Shown here piece after piece: positions 9,126 through 17,516 of a stretch of DNA of 64,000 nucleotides. The notes beneath the pieces are model-generated. The model had not been told where the DNA came from and ran no database searches. It saw only the letters and a list, made by a program, of their open reading frames with translations. Source of the DNA: Prevotella sp. P5-108 (GTDB taxonomy: Bacteria > Bacteroidota > Bacteroidia > Bacteroidales > Bacteroidaceae); the NCBI RefSeq assembly GCF_002251385.1, contig NZ_NPJJ01000018.1, forward strand, positions 124,001-188,000, given 5' to 3'. Position numbers and translations under genes: made by a program. The first letter of the stretch is position 1; each line of letters opens with the position of its first letter.

Positions 9126-9542
9126 TTACTTTTTAGAGTTTAACTTTGGGTTATTTATCGTTATCTGCACCTGTATTCGGCTAATGTCAACCGATGCAAA
9201 ATTCTTTTCTTTCAAATACTGTCGTATCAATTCCGTAAGCCCTTCATCCATATAATCCAAGATGCTCTCTCCCTCGAATATGTGGTGATGCTCTGTCACG
9301 GTAATGTCATAATAGCTTTTCCCCACTTCGGGATGGAACACAAGTGATAACAGATTAGCCTTGCAAAACGAATCAAGAATGCGATAGATGGTTGAGATGG
9401 TTATCTCATTATCTTTGGATTGCACACACTTGATTATTTCATCAATGGCAGCATGACGCAATTCCATCATAACCTCATAAACCACTTTACGTTGCGGAGT
9501 GATTTTTAGGCCTGCGTTCTTTATAATCTCCGTACTTTCCAT
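9126..9542 (-). CDS. Fur family transcriptional regulator
   Basis: A 138-residue metal-responsive repressor with the Fur winged helix (KNAGLKITPQRKVVYEVMME, then ITISTIYRILDSFCKANLL) and a dimerisation part beginning YDITVTEHHHIFEGES. The CxxC pairs that hold structural zinc in many Fur, Zur and PerR proteins are absent, so metal binding must rely on His, Asp and Glu. I chose ATG at 9542 because the promoter elements at 9564-9595 would exclude the longer start. It is the first gene of a fur-queD operon; pairing a Fur protein with a pterin enzyme suggests metal-dependent control of that enzyme (inference). Confidence 0.85.
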   Translation of the reverse strand: MESTEIIKNAGLKITPQRKVVYEVMMELRHAAIDEIIKCVQSKDNEITISTIYRILDSFCKANLLSLVFHPEVGKSYYDITVTEHHHIFEGESILDYMDEGLTELIRQYLKEKNFASVDISRIQVQITINNPKLNSKK

Positions 9543-9563
9543 TCTTCTCGTATTTTGATGCAA

Positions 9564-9595
9564 CAAAGTTAATGATAATATTTCGCATTTGCAAT
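9564..9595 (-). promoter_or_regulatory. Promoter of the fur-queD operon
   Basis: On the minus strand TAACTTTG (9564-9571) matches the Bacteroidetes -7 consensus TAnnTTTG, with ATTG (9592-9595) 20 bases upstream as a near-match to the -33 TTTG. The predicted start leaves a leader of roughly 15 bases before ATG 9542. Confidence 0.6.
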
Positions 9596-9625
9596 TTTTT
9601 TATCAACAAAATTGCTGCTTTTTGA

Positions 9626-10045
9626 AGAATAAAACCGCATCACCTATTTATCTGTTCGAAGATAGTGGCATACTGGTGGGGGTTCACATATAATGATGTG
9701 GTTCCCGAGTGTTATATTATCACTATGGATGGTCTTGAATCGGAACCTTTCGCCGACGTTGCGCCCTACATTTTTGAGGATCTGGGACGCGCCTATGCTG
9801 TCGTAAAGAAGCAATACCGCAATACAGACCTCAAAAAACATGTTATCGGACTCAACCTCGTCGAAATACATTCCTTAGATTCTGTCTATCAGAAATTCAC
9901 CTGGCCCATGTGGGAATGTATAGAGTCTATGCACAATGGAGCAATTCTAATCAAAAAGGCTCGACTAATTAAACAAAAAGTGTTATCTTTACATCGTGAA
10001 CATAAACAATGGCCATTCACCTATGTCCTTGATAAATCATCGTAG
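9626..10045 (+). CDS. Hypothetical protein, possibly 5'-truncated
   Basis: The frame is open from 9626 to a stop at 10045; the only reasonable start is GTG at 9665 (126 residues). The product contains WWGFTYNDVVPECYIITMDG, GRAYAVVKKQYRNTDL and TWPMWECIESMHNGAIL. I do not recognise a family. The lack of an ATG and of a visible promoter suggests a truncated gene. It ends about 60 bases before comM tail fragment 3, the same cargo-then-tail order seen for the other fragments. Confidence 0.4.
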   Translation, partial: RIKPHHLFICSKIVAYWWGFTYNDVVPECYIITMDGLESEPFADVAPYIFEDLGRAYAVVKKQYRNTDLKKHVIGLNLVEIHSLDSVYQKFTWPMWECIESMHNGAILIKKARLIKQKVLSLHREHKQWPFTYVLDKSS

Positions 10046-10106
10046 GCGTAGTGCTAGATGGCATGGAGCGAGCCAAAAAGTGGGACAATCAGCGGCCCCT
10101 CTTTTC

Positions 10107-10291
10107 TTAGACCGAATAGACATCCAATGCAAGATTACGCCCGTACCCTTCAAGGACATCTCCAAGGTGGAGCCGGGCGAGCCCATCGCCCCGACCTCGA
10201 TGGCTCAGAACGTGTAGAGGTGCAGCACATCAGCGAAGCCATCGGATACCGCAACCTCGATAGAGGCGATTGGGCTGAGAGAGGACTGTAA
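10107..10291 (+). pseudogene. Displaced comM 3' tail, fragment 3 (internally deleted)
   Basis: The first part reads LDRIDIQCKITPVPFKDISK and VEPGEP and is almost base-identical to intact comM. It then skips about 228 bases and resumes with the last 35 codons (DLDGSERVEVQHISEAIGYR through RGDWAERGL, stop at 10289-10291) in another frame. The upstream junction TTTTCTTAGACCG is the same as in fragment 2. This copy is much closer to the intact gene than fragment 2 and may be the original, displaced end of comM. Confidence 0.82.
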
Positions 10292-10325
10292 GGCAATGGA
10301 TGGGCTAACACACAACAGAGACTAA

Positions 10326-10463
10326 ATGAGCAATTCTATAGAAATATACCGTTCGGAAGACGGAAGTGTGCAGCTGAATGTAAAGCTGGAAAATGAGACC
10401 GTATGGCTGACACAAAACCAGATGGCTGAGTTGTTTAATCGCGATAGAACTAAGAGGGAATAA
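10326..10463 (+). pseudogene. RhuM/virulence-protein family N-terminal fragment
   Basis: A 45-codon frame starting at ATG 10326 reads MSNSIEIYRSEDGSVQLNV, then ENETVWLTQNQMAELFNRDR, and stops at 10463. This is the conserved N-terminus of RhuM-family proteins (helix-turn-helix with W-L-T-Q), which normally run to 300 or more residues and travel with mobile elements and defence islands. The rest of the gene is missing, so it is a decayed remnant at the far edge of the accessory region. Confidence 0.7.
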
Positions 10464-10523
10464 CCATTTTTACCATCAAATGCCAACCAAGACTACACAT
10501 TATCTGAAATTTATCCAAATAAG

Positions 10524-10555
10524 TTTTCCTCTCTGAACAATTAGCAGTATCTTTG
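10524..10555 (+). promoter_or_regulatory. Promoter for the HhH outer-membrane gene
   Basis: TATCTTTG at 10548-10555 matches the -7 element TAnnTTTG; TTTT at 10524-10527 lies 20 bases upstream in place of the -33 TTTG. The leader to ATG 10713 would be about 150 bases. The flanking region 10464-10712 holds no gene that I can support. Confidence 0.5.
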
Positions 10556-10712
10556 TGACAGCGATTATCTTACATAAACATAGGGAACCTATGACCGGTC
10601 TTCATCCAGAGGGGCATGCGGCAACCGACGACGCTCCCCGCTCCAGCCGTAGATGAAGAACAGCGCATGGAGTCTCTACATATAATAACTACTGCAAACC
10701 ACATTACTACAG

Positions 10713-12728
10713 ATGTCACGCCTATTGAAACACGGAAGAGTATGGCTCGCCACAGCCCTGTGTCTGCTTGCCACCCTACACATATCTGCCCAGTCGCGCC
10801 AGCCCTGGGAGGAATATCTGATGCAGTCGGGGCTGATAGAAGACATCGAGAACGAGGATATCAGCGAGCGCTACGACGAGCTGTGCGAACTCGCTGCCAA
10901 CCCCATCAACCTCAATCACTCTACTCCCGAGCAACTCAGACAGTTGCCCTTTATCACACCCGAAGAGTATCTGCGACTGGTGGAATATATAGATAAGGTG
11001 GGCGAGGTGCATACATGGGCCGAGCTGCTGGTGGCCGACATCACCGACAAACGGCGGATGCGGCTCCTGCAATACTTTGCCTATCTCGGTGAACCGGCGA
11101 GCAGCAAGAAGGCGTTCTCGCTCAACAATATCCTGAAATACGGCAAGCACGAGGCTATGGGCTACTTCAAACTGCCCTGCTATGACCGTCGCGGTGACGA
11201 CCATGGCTATCTGGGTTATCCCTACCGCCACTGGGTGAGATATACCTTCAACTACGGACAGGATGTCAAGGTGGGACTTGTGGGCGCGCAGGACGCGGGC
11301 GAACCCTTCTTCAGTCAGCCCAACTCTATGGGATACGACTATTACAGTTTCTACATCCAACTGCAGAACCGGGGATGGCTGCGCTCACTGGTGGTGGGAC
11401 GCTACCGGCTGCGGATAGGGTCGGGACTGGTGATGAACACCAATTACAGCTTCGGCAAACTGTCGGCACTCAACGGCCTGGGGCGCCAGAGTACCGTGAT
11501 AAGCGGACACTCGTCGCGCTCGGAAGCCAACTATCTGCAGGGAGCCGCTGCCACGATAGACATGAGCAGTCGCATCGAAGCCACCCTCTTTGCCTCTCAC
11601 CGCCTCGTCGATGCTACGCTCAACTCTGACTCGCTCACCGTGGCCACCCTGCTCAAGAGCGGCTACCACCGCACCCAGAGCGAGATAGACCGACGCCACA
11701 ACACCGCCCAGACGCTATGGGGAGCCAATGTGGCTTATCACCACGGCGGACTGCGACTGGGGCTGACGGGAGTCTACAACAGCTACAACCGACTGCTGCG
11801 CCCCGACACCACTGCCCTCTACCGCCGATATGCTCCCACGGGCGACAGGTTCTGGAATATCGGCGCCGAGTACAGCTGGCTGTCACCCCAGTGGGCTTTC
11901 TCCGGAGAGACAGCCACGGGCGACGGCGGCGGCATAGCCACCATCAACCGCCTCAGCTTCTCCCCCACCCAGTCGCTGTCGCTCATAGCCATCCAGCGCT
12001 TCTACAGCTACCGCTACCATGCCCTCATGGGCCGCTCGTTTGCCGAAGGCACCCAGGTGAGCAATGAGAACGGACTCTACCTCTCTGCCATCTGGCACCT
12101 GGCGCGCCACTGGAACCTGCTCGCCTATACCGACTATGCCTACTTCACCTGGCCCCGCTACGGCGTGTCCTTCGCCTCCCACGCATCTGACAATCTCCTG
12201 CAGATAGAGTATCGCCGTCGACTGCTCACATGGCAGACGCGCTACCGCATCAAGCTGCGGCAGAAGGACAATGCCACCCATACGGCTCTCGACGACTATG
12301 CCACCCACCGCGCACAGACTACGCTCAGCATACAGAGCGGACGATGGACCTCGAAGACACAGATGGGCATGGCCTACAGCACCAAGGGCGAGAGCAGCAT
12401 GGGATGGAGCGCCGCCGAGCAGATACGCTACGCCGGCAGTTGGCTGCAGCTCTCCGCTGCACTCTCCTACTTTGACACCGACGACTACGAAAGCCGCCTC
12501 TATGGCTACGAGTACGGACTGCTCTACTCGTTTGCCAATCCTGCATTCTACGGCCACGGCATACGCTACGCACTCACAGCCCGCGCCACACTGTCGCGCA
12601 GGGTGATGATAGCGCTCAAGGCAGCCACCACCGACTACTTCGATCGCGACCACATATCATCGGGCCTGCAGCAGATAGACGCCAGCTCGCAGACCGATAT
12701 AGAAATGCAGTTGAGAATAAGGTTGTGA
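10713..12728 (+). CDS. Helix-hairpin-helix domain outer-membrane protein
   Basis: A 671-residue protein with a signal peptide (LATALCLLATLHISA). Residues about 60-140 hold paired helix-hairpin-helix motifs, e.g. NPINLNHSTPEQLRQLPFIT, that resemble ComEA-type DNA-binding repeats. From about residue 150 to the end, alternating aromatic strands (YRLRIGSGLVMNTNYSFGKL, WHLARHWNLLAYTDYAYFTW) indicate a transmembrane beta-barrel. This HhH-plus-barrel architecture is widespread in Bacteroidetes with no settled function; a link to DNA handling at the envelope is speculative. It starts 420 bases past the accessory region and looks like a core gene by its codon use. Confidence 0.75.
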   Translation: MSRLLKHGRVWLATALCLLATLHISAQSRQPWEEYLMQSGLIEDIENEDISERYDELCELAANPINLNHSTPEQLRQLPFITPEEYLRLVEYIDKVGEVHTWAELLVADITDKRRMRLLQYFAYLGEPASSKKAFSLNNILKYGKHEAMGYFKLPCYDRRGDDHGYLGYPYRHWVRYTFNYGQDVKVGLVGAQDAGEPFFSQPNSMGYDYYSFYIQLQNRGWLRSLVVGRYRLRIGSGLVMNTNYSFGKLSALNGLGRQSTVISGHSSRSEANYLQGAAATIDMSSRIEATLFASHRLVDATLNSDSLTVATLLKSGYHRTQSEIDRRHNTAQTLWGANVAYHHGGLRLGLTGVYNSYNRLLRPDTTALYRRYAPTGDRFWNIGAEYSWLSPQWAFSGETATGDGGGIATINRLSFSPTQSLSLIAIQRFYSYRYHALMGRSFAEGTQVSNENGLYLSAIWHLARHWNLLAYTDYAYFTWPRYGVSFASHASDNLLQIEYRRRLLTWQTRYRIKLRQKDNATHTALDDYATHRAQTTLSIQSGRWTSKTQMGMAYSTKGESSMGWSAAEQIRYAGSWLQLSAALSYFDTDDYESRLYGYEYGLLYSFANPAFYGHGIRYALTARATLSRRVMIALKAATTDYFDRDHISSGLQQIDASSQTDIEMQLRIRL

Positions 12729-12733
12729 CAAAC

Positions 12734-12911
12734 AATAAGGAGTGCAATGATGTGGGGAGAAATGTGTGGTCGTGTTGGAGATTCGTACAAAATAAGCCTG
12801 TGGCTGTCTCAGCCATATATGGGTCAACAACACTGTGGAGAGATTTAATATAGGATTATCGTGGAGAGTATTTTCTTACGTCATCGTTTCCACATATTGC
12901 ACTCCTTATGT
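12734..12911. repeat. Inverted-repeat-bounded intergenic element (about 180 bp)
   Basis: AATAAGGAGTGCAATGATG starting at 12734 is matched in reverse by CATATTGCACTCCTTATG ending at 12910, giving ends of 20-22 bases with few mismatches about 140 bases apart. No ORF lies inside. It resembles a small non-autonomous element or a long-range RNA stem. The rest of the gap to 13317 holds only the promoter below. Confidence 0.5.
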
Positions 12912-13194
12912 ATTCGTTTTCTTTAAGAGCAAGGCCCACTATTCAGCATAGTGTCCTTGCGTGTTTGTAACTCAGATAAAATATATTCCGATTAGTTAGC
13001 GTTTGCATAGGATAACATCATACATCTTTTGTAATTAACTCTTGTGACTGCAAATATACGAAAAACCGCAACACCTACCAACCCCCCTTTTCCGGCATTA
13101 TGCCCTGAAAGGGTGAAAAGCCCGACAAGAGGCCGAAAACGGGGATAAAAGGGAAAAAATAACCGTGCAGGTCAAAAAAATCGTGGATAAAAGG

Positions 13195-13223
13195 TTTACT
13201 ATTGTGATAAATGACTAACTTTG
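13195..13223 (+). promoter_or_regulatory. Promoter of the LytS-like kinase/LytTR operon
   Basis: TAACTTTG at 13216-13223 is an exact match to TAnnTTTG. The -33 region TTTA (13195-13198) is weak and the spacing of 17 is short. The leader would be about 90 bases. Confidence 0.55.
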
Positions 13224-13317
13224 TATGGTTAAGACAGCCGCCGCACCGTCGCTTAGAGCCATCGGGAGCCATCGCCAAGTCGCTGTCTTGTAGCATCTTA
13301 CTCTCAACCTGCCGAAT

Positions 13318-15327
13318 ATGAACCACGTGAAAAGACATATACACCTATTATCACTCATCGCTGCCTCTCTCCTCTTGGCAGCCTGCAACTGCAGACATAC
13401 CGACGACACGTTTCAGCAGCAGCGCCACGCGATAGAAGACTCCATCGCCGCCGGCAACGACGACTATGCCATGAAGGCCATCGCCCGGAAGATGGCCGAA
13501 GCCGACGACAGCACCACCTACTATCTCTGGCTGTCCACCCTCAACAAGGCTTATTACACCGACATGAAGATAGACTCGATGACCGCCACCCTCGACCGCA
13601 TAGGAGCCTATCTCGACCGCCATGCCGACCATCACGACCAGGCCACCGACCAGCTGCGCGCCGAGTGGTATCTGGGCAAGGGCGTCTACAACAGCGTGAT
13701 ACTGGGCCGCCCCGACTCGGCACAGGTCTACAACGGCCATGCCATCACCCTGCTGCGACAGACCGACAAGGAGCGCGAACAGATACTCACCGCACTGACC
13801 AACCAGGCCGACTATTACCGCCAGATGGGAAGGCTCGACCTCAGCGCCGACTCGTATCTGCAGGCACTCGCGCTCGCCGACTCGATGCAGACCAATCCCA
13901 ACGCACGCATCGTGGTGATGCTCGGCATCAGCACCGCCTATACCTTCATGGCCGACTACACCAACAGCGACTTGTGGTGGAAGCGCACAGCCAGACTGCT
14001 GCCCCACATGCAGCAGGGCGACCGCTTCATCTACTACAACAACCGGGGCAATGACTATTATCTGCAGGACAACTACCGACGGGCTCTGCCCTACTTCCTC
14101 AAGGCTGCCCAGCTGGTCAAGGACGACCCCAAGCGAGAGTGGGACTACTACACCGTGCAGGCCAACCTGGGCGAGACCTATGCCTGTCTGGGCAAGGCAG
14201 CGCCCGCCAAAGCCGCCATACACCAGGCCGACAGCTTCTTCCGCAAGGTGGGCTTTGACATCGGCCTCTACTACACCCACACCTCGCAGATGAACATCGC
14301 CATGCTCGAAGGCCATCACGCCCTGGCGCTGGGCATAGCCCGCGAGAGCGACACGCCACAATACATGATACCCGCCGCCATCGTGCAGAGGCTCAAGGCC
14401 AAGGAGAATGTGTTCCAGCAGATGGGCAGATACGACGAAGCCTACACCGCCCACCGACAGATGCACACCATCAACGACTCTCTGCAGACCGCCAACATCC
14501 AGATGCGTATGAATGCCAATATGCTCAGATACCGCCACGACAAGCAGATAGCCGAGCAACAGCACATCATAGACCACCAGCGCTATCTCGGCGCACTGGC
14601 ATGGGGACTCTTCCTCTTCGCCGTAGTGGTCATCCTCGCCATGTGCTTCGCCATCGTGCTGCTGCGCCGACGCCGACAGATGCGCGAGATGAAGGCACGC
14701 CAGGAGATGCTGAAGCTGCGCATGAAGAACACCCGCAACCGCATATCGCCCCACTTCATCTACAACGCGCTCAACCACGAGATGCTCGCCCAGATGAACG
14801 GACACGAGGTCAACCTCAACACCCTCACCCAGCTGCTGCGCCGAGGCGTGGAGCGTGCCGACGCACTCATGAGCACCCTCAACGAGGAGATGGAGTTTGT
14901 GGGCTACTACGTCAACATCGAAGCCAAGCAGATGGGCGACAACTTCAGCTACACCACCCACGTGGCACCCGATGTGGATGCCGACCGCGTGCGGCTGCCA
15001 GCCATGGTGATACAGATATTCGCCGAAAACGCCATCAAGCACGGACTGCGCCCGCTCAAGGCCGACTCTCCCCGACTGCTCGACATCAGCGTGACACGCG
15101 AGCAGACCATGACCCGCATCGAGGTCAAGGACAACGGAGTGGGACTCACCGCCGGCAGCGTGGGCGAGCATACCGGCATGAAGGTGGTGCGCCAGACCAT
15201 ACAGATACTCAACGACCACAACCGCGAGAAGATTACCTTCGGCGTGACCAATTATAAGGACGACAACGGCATGTCGGGCTGCCGCTCATGGATAATGGTG
15301 CCCGACGAGTACAACTATAACTTATAA
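13318..15327 (+). CDS. TPR-containing sensor histidine kinase, LytS/YehU type
   Basis: A 669-residue membrane kinase. It has a lipoprotein-like signal (lipobox LLAAC near Cys23), then TPR-like helices to about residue 410 (e.g. YLQDNYRRALPYFLKAAQLV), one membrane helix (LGALAWGLFLFAVVVILAM), a His_kinase domain with phospho-acceptor histidine in RISPHFIYNALNHEML, and an ATPase with N-box FAENAIKHGLR and G-box VKDNGVGLT. The periplasmic TPR part probably senses a protein or envelope signal. The response regulator follows after 12 bases, so the two form a two-component pair. The signal is unknown. Confidence 0.88.
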   Translation: MNHVKRHIHLLSLIAASLLLAACNCRHTDDTFQQQRHAIEDSIAAGNDDYAMKAIARKMAEADDSTTYYLWLSTLNKAYYTDMKIDSMTATLDRIGAYLDRHADHHDQATDQLRAEWYLGKGVYNSVILGRPDSAQVYNGHAITLLRQTDKEREQILTALTNQADYYRQMGRLDLSADSYLQALALADSMQTNPNARIVVMLGISTAYTFMADYTNSDLWWKRTARLLPHMQQGDRFIYYNNRGNDYYLQDNYRRALPYFLKAAQLVKDDPKREWDYYTVQANLGETYACLGKAAPAKAAIHQADSFFRKVGFDIGLYYTHTSQMNIAMLEGHHALALGIARESDTPQYMIPAAIVQRLKAKENVFQQMGRYDEAYTAHRQMHTINDSLQTANIQMRMNANMLRYRHDKQIAEQQHIIDHQRYLGALAWGLFLFAVVVILAMCFAIVLLRRRRQMREMKARQEMLKLRMKNTRNRISPHFIYNALNHEMLAQMNGHEVNLNTLTQLLRRGVERADALMSTLNEEMEFVGYYVNIEAKQMGDNFSYTTHVAPDVDADRVRLPAMVIQIFAENAIKHGLRPLKADSPRLLDISVTREQTMTRIEVKDNGVGLTAGSVGEHTGMKVVRQTIQILNDHNREKITFGVTNYKDDNGMSGCRSWIMVPDEYNYNL

Positions 15328-15339
15328 CAGCCATACACT

Positions 15340-16101
15340 ATGTTCGGACGCAAACAGCTCACCTCCGTATACATCGTCGACGACAACAGCGACGCCATCG
15401 AAGTGCTGCGCCGCATGCTGGAAAGCCAGTATTCGGTCAAGGTGATAGGCACCAGCACCGATGCCGACACAGCCATAGAAGAAATCATACAGCTGGCTCC
15501 CGACCTCATCTTCACCGATGTCGAGATGCCCACCATGACGGGCATACAGCTCTGCCAGCTGCTCCACCAGGAGGTAGACCCCAACACCAAGGTGGTATTC
15601 TACACCGGCCACGACAAGTATATGATAGACGCCATACGCCAGAAGGCGTTCGACTATCTGCTCAAGCCGCCATCGCCCCAGGACCTGGCCCAGACCATGA
15701 CCCGCTTCTATGAAGACAAGCTCGCCAGTCTGCCCCAGGCGGCAGGCCCCGCAGAGCAGCGCCAGCCACGCATACTCGTGGTCAACGCCATGAACGAGCA
15801 CATAGCCCTGCGCGACGCCGATGTGGCTTTCTTCCGCTTCGACGCCGACGGCAAGCACTGGGAAGCGGTATGCACCAACGGCAGCACCTACATCCTGCGC
15901 AGCCGCACCAACAGCGACTTCATCCTGCGTTATTCGCCGTCGTTTGTGCAAATCCACAAGCGATATATCGTCAACGTGAGCCACATCATGATGATACAAG
16001 ACAACACCTGCATACTGGGCTATCCTTACGAAGACAACCGCGAGCTCAAGGTGAGCAAGAACTACCGCCGCGACCTCATGGATGCCTTCTATACCTTATA
16101 A
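15340..16101 (+). CDS. LytTR-family response regulator
   Basis: A 253-residue regulator. The receiver domain (about 1-125) has the acidic pair in YIVDDNSD and the phosphorylation site Asp60 in LIFTDVEMP; the conserved lysine is in DYLLKPP. The C-terminal LytTR DNA-binding domain (about 150-250) contains SPSFVQIHKRYIVNVSHI. It is the partner of the upstream kinase. LytTR regulators in Bacteroidetes often control envelope or polysaccharide genes; the envelope genes that follow (16.3-20.2 kb) are candidate targets, by position only. Confidence 0.9.
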   Translation: MFGRKQLTSVYIVDDNSDAIEVLRRMLESQYSVKVIGTSTDADTAIEEIIQLAPDLIFTDVEMPTMTGIQLCQLLHQEVDPNTKVVFYTGHDKYMIDAIRQKAFDYLLKPPSPQDLAQTMTRFYEDKLASLPQAAGPAEQRQPRILVVNAMNEHIALRDADVAFFRFDADGKHWEAVCTNGSTYILRSRTNSDFILRYSPSFVQIHKRYIVNVSHIMMIQDNTCILGYPYEDNRELKVSKNYRRDLMDAFYTL

Positions 16102-16120
16102 TATATAGTATATCCGCAAT

Positions 16121-16174
16121 CCTACTTACGATTATGGGCAGCCATGGACTTGGCTGCTCATAATCGTAAGTAGG
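16121..16174 (+). terminator. Strong hairpin after the two-component operon
   Basis: Two 23-base arms, CCTACTTACGATTATGGGCA plus GCC (16121-16143) and its complement (16152-16174), pair with one G-U wobble around an 8-base loop. There is no immediate T-run; TTTTT follows about ten bases later. It probably ends transcription, although the near-perfect symmetry could also suit a protein-binding or mobile palindrome. Confidence 0.6.
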
Positions 16175-16284
16175 GCCGACATGTTTTTCCACGAATCAAA
16201 GGGCATTACCGGGGATAAACGACATAATTCATACTTCTTTGTTCGATTTTTGGGATAATACAAGTGTATAACGAAAAAAAATAT

Positions 16285-16292
16285 TATCTTTG
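16285..16292 (+). promoter_or_regulatory. -7 promoter element ahead of the barrel protein gene
   Basis: TATCTTTG lies 24 bases upstream of ATG 16316 and matches TAnnTTTG. No TTTG lies at the usual distance upstream, so activity may need an activator. Confidence 0.5.
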
Positions 16293-16315
16293 CAAAAGTT
16301 TTCTATGGCAATAGT

Positions 16316-17476
16316 ATGAAGGCTTTGATTATCATAGGAATGTTACTGGCCGTCCACACCCCGATTTGGGCGCAGGATAGCATTGCAGCCCCACTCGACA
16401 CATTGGCCATACAGCCCAAACGCAGTCTGGTAGCCCGACTATTGCAGTATTTTTCCGAGTCCGACAAGCCAAAGCCCGATAAGAAGATAGACTTTGGCAT
16501 CATTGGCGGTCCGCACTACGCCTCTGACACAGGACTGGGCGTGGGCCTGGTGGCATCGGCACTTTATTCCACCAACCGCTCCGACAGCACCCTCAAACTC
16601 TCCAACGCCTCTCTCTATAGCGACGTTTCCACCAAGGGATTTCTGATGATAGGCCTACGAGGCAACACCTTCCTGCCCCACAGACACTATCGGATCGACT
16701 ACCGACTCTATGTCTACACCTTCCCTTCCTACCTATGGGGCTTTAACTTTCCGCAGAGCGACAACAACGACAACAAGAGCAAGTACAACCGGACCAAGTT
16801 TGAGGTGATGGCACGTTTTCTTGTGCCGCTCAACCGTTACACCTATCTCGGTCCCATTGTGCGTTACCAATACGTACACGCCTACAAGCTCAAGAACCGC
16901 GCTCCTCAACTGCTGGCCGGACAACCGCTCACGGTGAGCGACGTGTCGGTGGGATTGAGCTATACGTTTGACTCGCGCGACTTCATGCTCAACGCTTCTC
17001 GAGGCTGGTTTGTCCAGGCCGACCTCACAGCCAACCCTACATTCCTGGGCAACAACGACACCTACTGGTCGGGCGAGTTGCAAGTGTCGACCTATCGCCG
17101 TGCCTGGAGAGGTGCCGTCATTGCGGGCGAATTTCACACACGACAATCGGCAGGCCACGTGCCCTGGCCCATGCTCTCTGATGTGGGGTCGAGCAATCGT
17201 ATGCGCGGCTACTACGAGGGGCGCTATCGCGACAAGAATATCATCGACGCCCAAGTGGAGCTACGCCAGCATATCTGGCATCGCAATGGCATGGTGGTAT
17301 GGTTGGGCGCCGCCGAAGTGTTTCCCGACTATAGTAGCCTGCGATTCCGACAGATTCTGCCCAACGCTGGCATCGGTTACCGCTGGCAGTTCAAAAAAGG
17401 TGTCAACGTGCGACTCGACTATGGGTTCAGCCGCAGAGGCACAGGTTTTATATTCAATATCAATGAGGCATTCTAA
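16316..17476 (+). CDS. BamA/TamA-like outer-membrane barrel protein
   Basis: A 386-residue protein with a signal peptide (LIIIGMLLAVHTPIWA). The mature part matches the surface-antigen (D15/BamA) barrel: it begins DFGIIGGPHYASDTGLGVGL, has regular strands throughout, and ends with strands that include GYRWQFKKGVNVRLDYGFSR and a terminal phenylalanine (NINEAF). There are no POTRA domains, so it is a short barrel-only relative and not BamA itself. It has its own promoter element and precedes the phosphoethanolamine transferase by 40 bases. Confidence 0.75.
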   Translation: MKALIIIGMLLAVHTPIWAQDSIAAPLDTLAIQPKRSLVARLLQYFSESDKPKPDKKIDFGIIGGPHYASDTGLGVGLVASALYSTNRSDSTLKLSNASLYSDVSTKGFLMIGLRGNTFLPHRHYRIDYRLYVYTFPSYLWGFNFPQSDNNDNKSKYNRTKFEVMARFLVPLNRYTYLGPIVRYQYVHAYKLKNRAPQLLAGQPLTVSDVSVGLSYTFDSRDFMLNASRGWFVQADLTANPTFLGNNDTYWSGELQVSTYRRAWRGAVIAGEFHTRQSAGHVPWPMLSDVGSSNRMRGYYEGRYRDKNIIDAQVELRQHIWHRNGMVVWLGAAEVFPDYSSLRFRQILPNAGIGYRWQFKKGVNVRLDYGFSRRGTGFIFNINEAF

Positions 17477-17516
17477 GGGTAGCGCAGGATGCCCGGCTTG
17501 AGGCTCAATAAAACCA

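Noticed and set aside
13351..15219. Minus-strand ORF of 622 codons over the TPR histidine kinase
   Set aside because: Antisense shadow with biased His/Val/Gly composition; the plus-strand kinase has all catalytic motifs.
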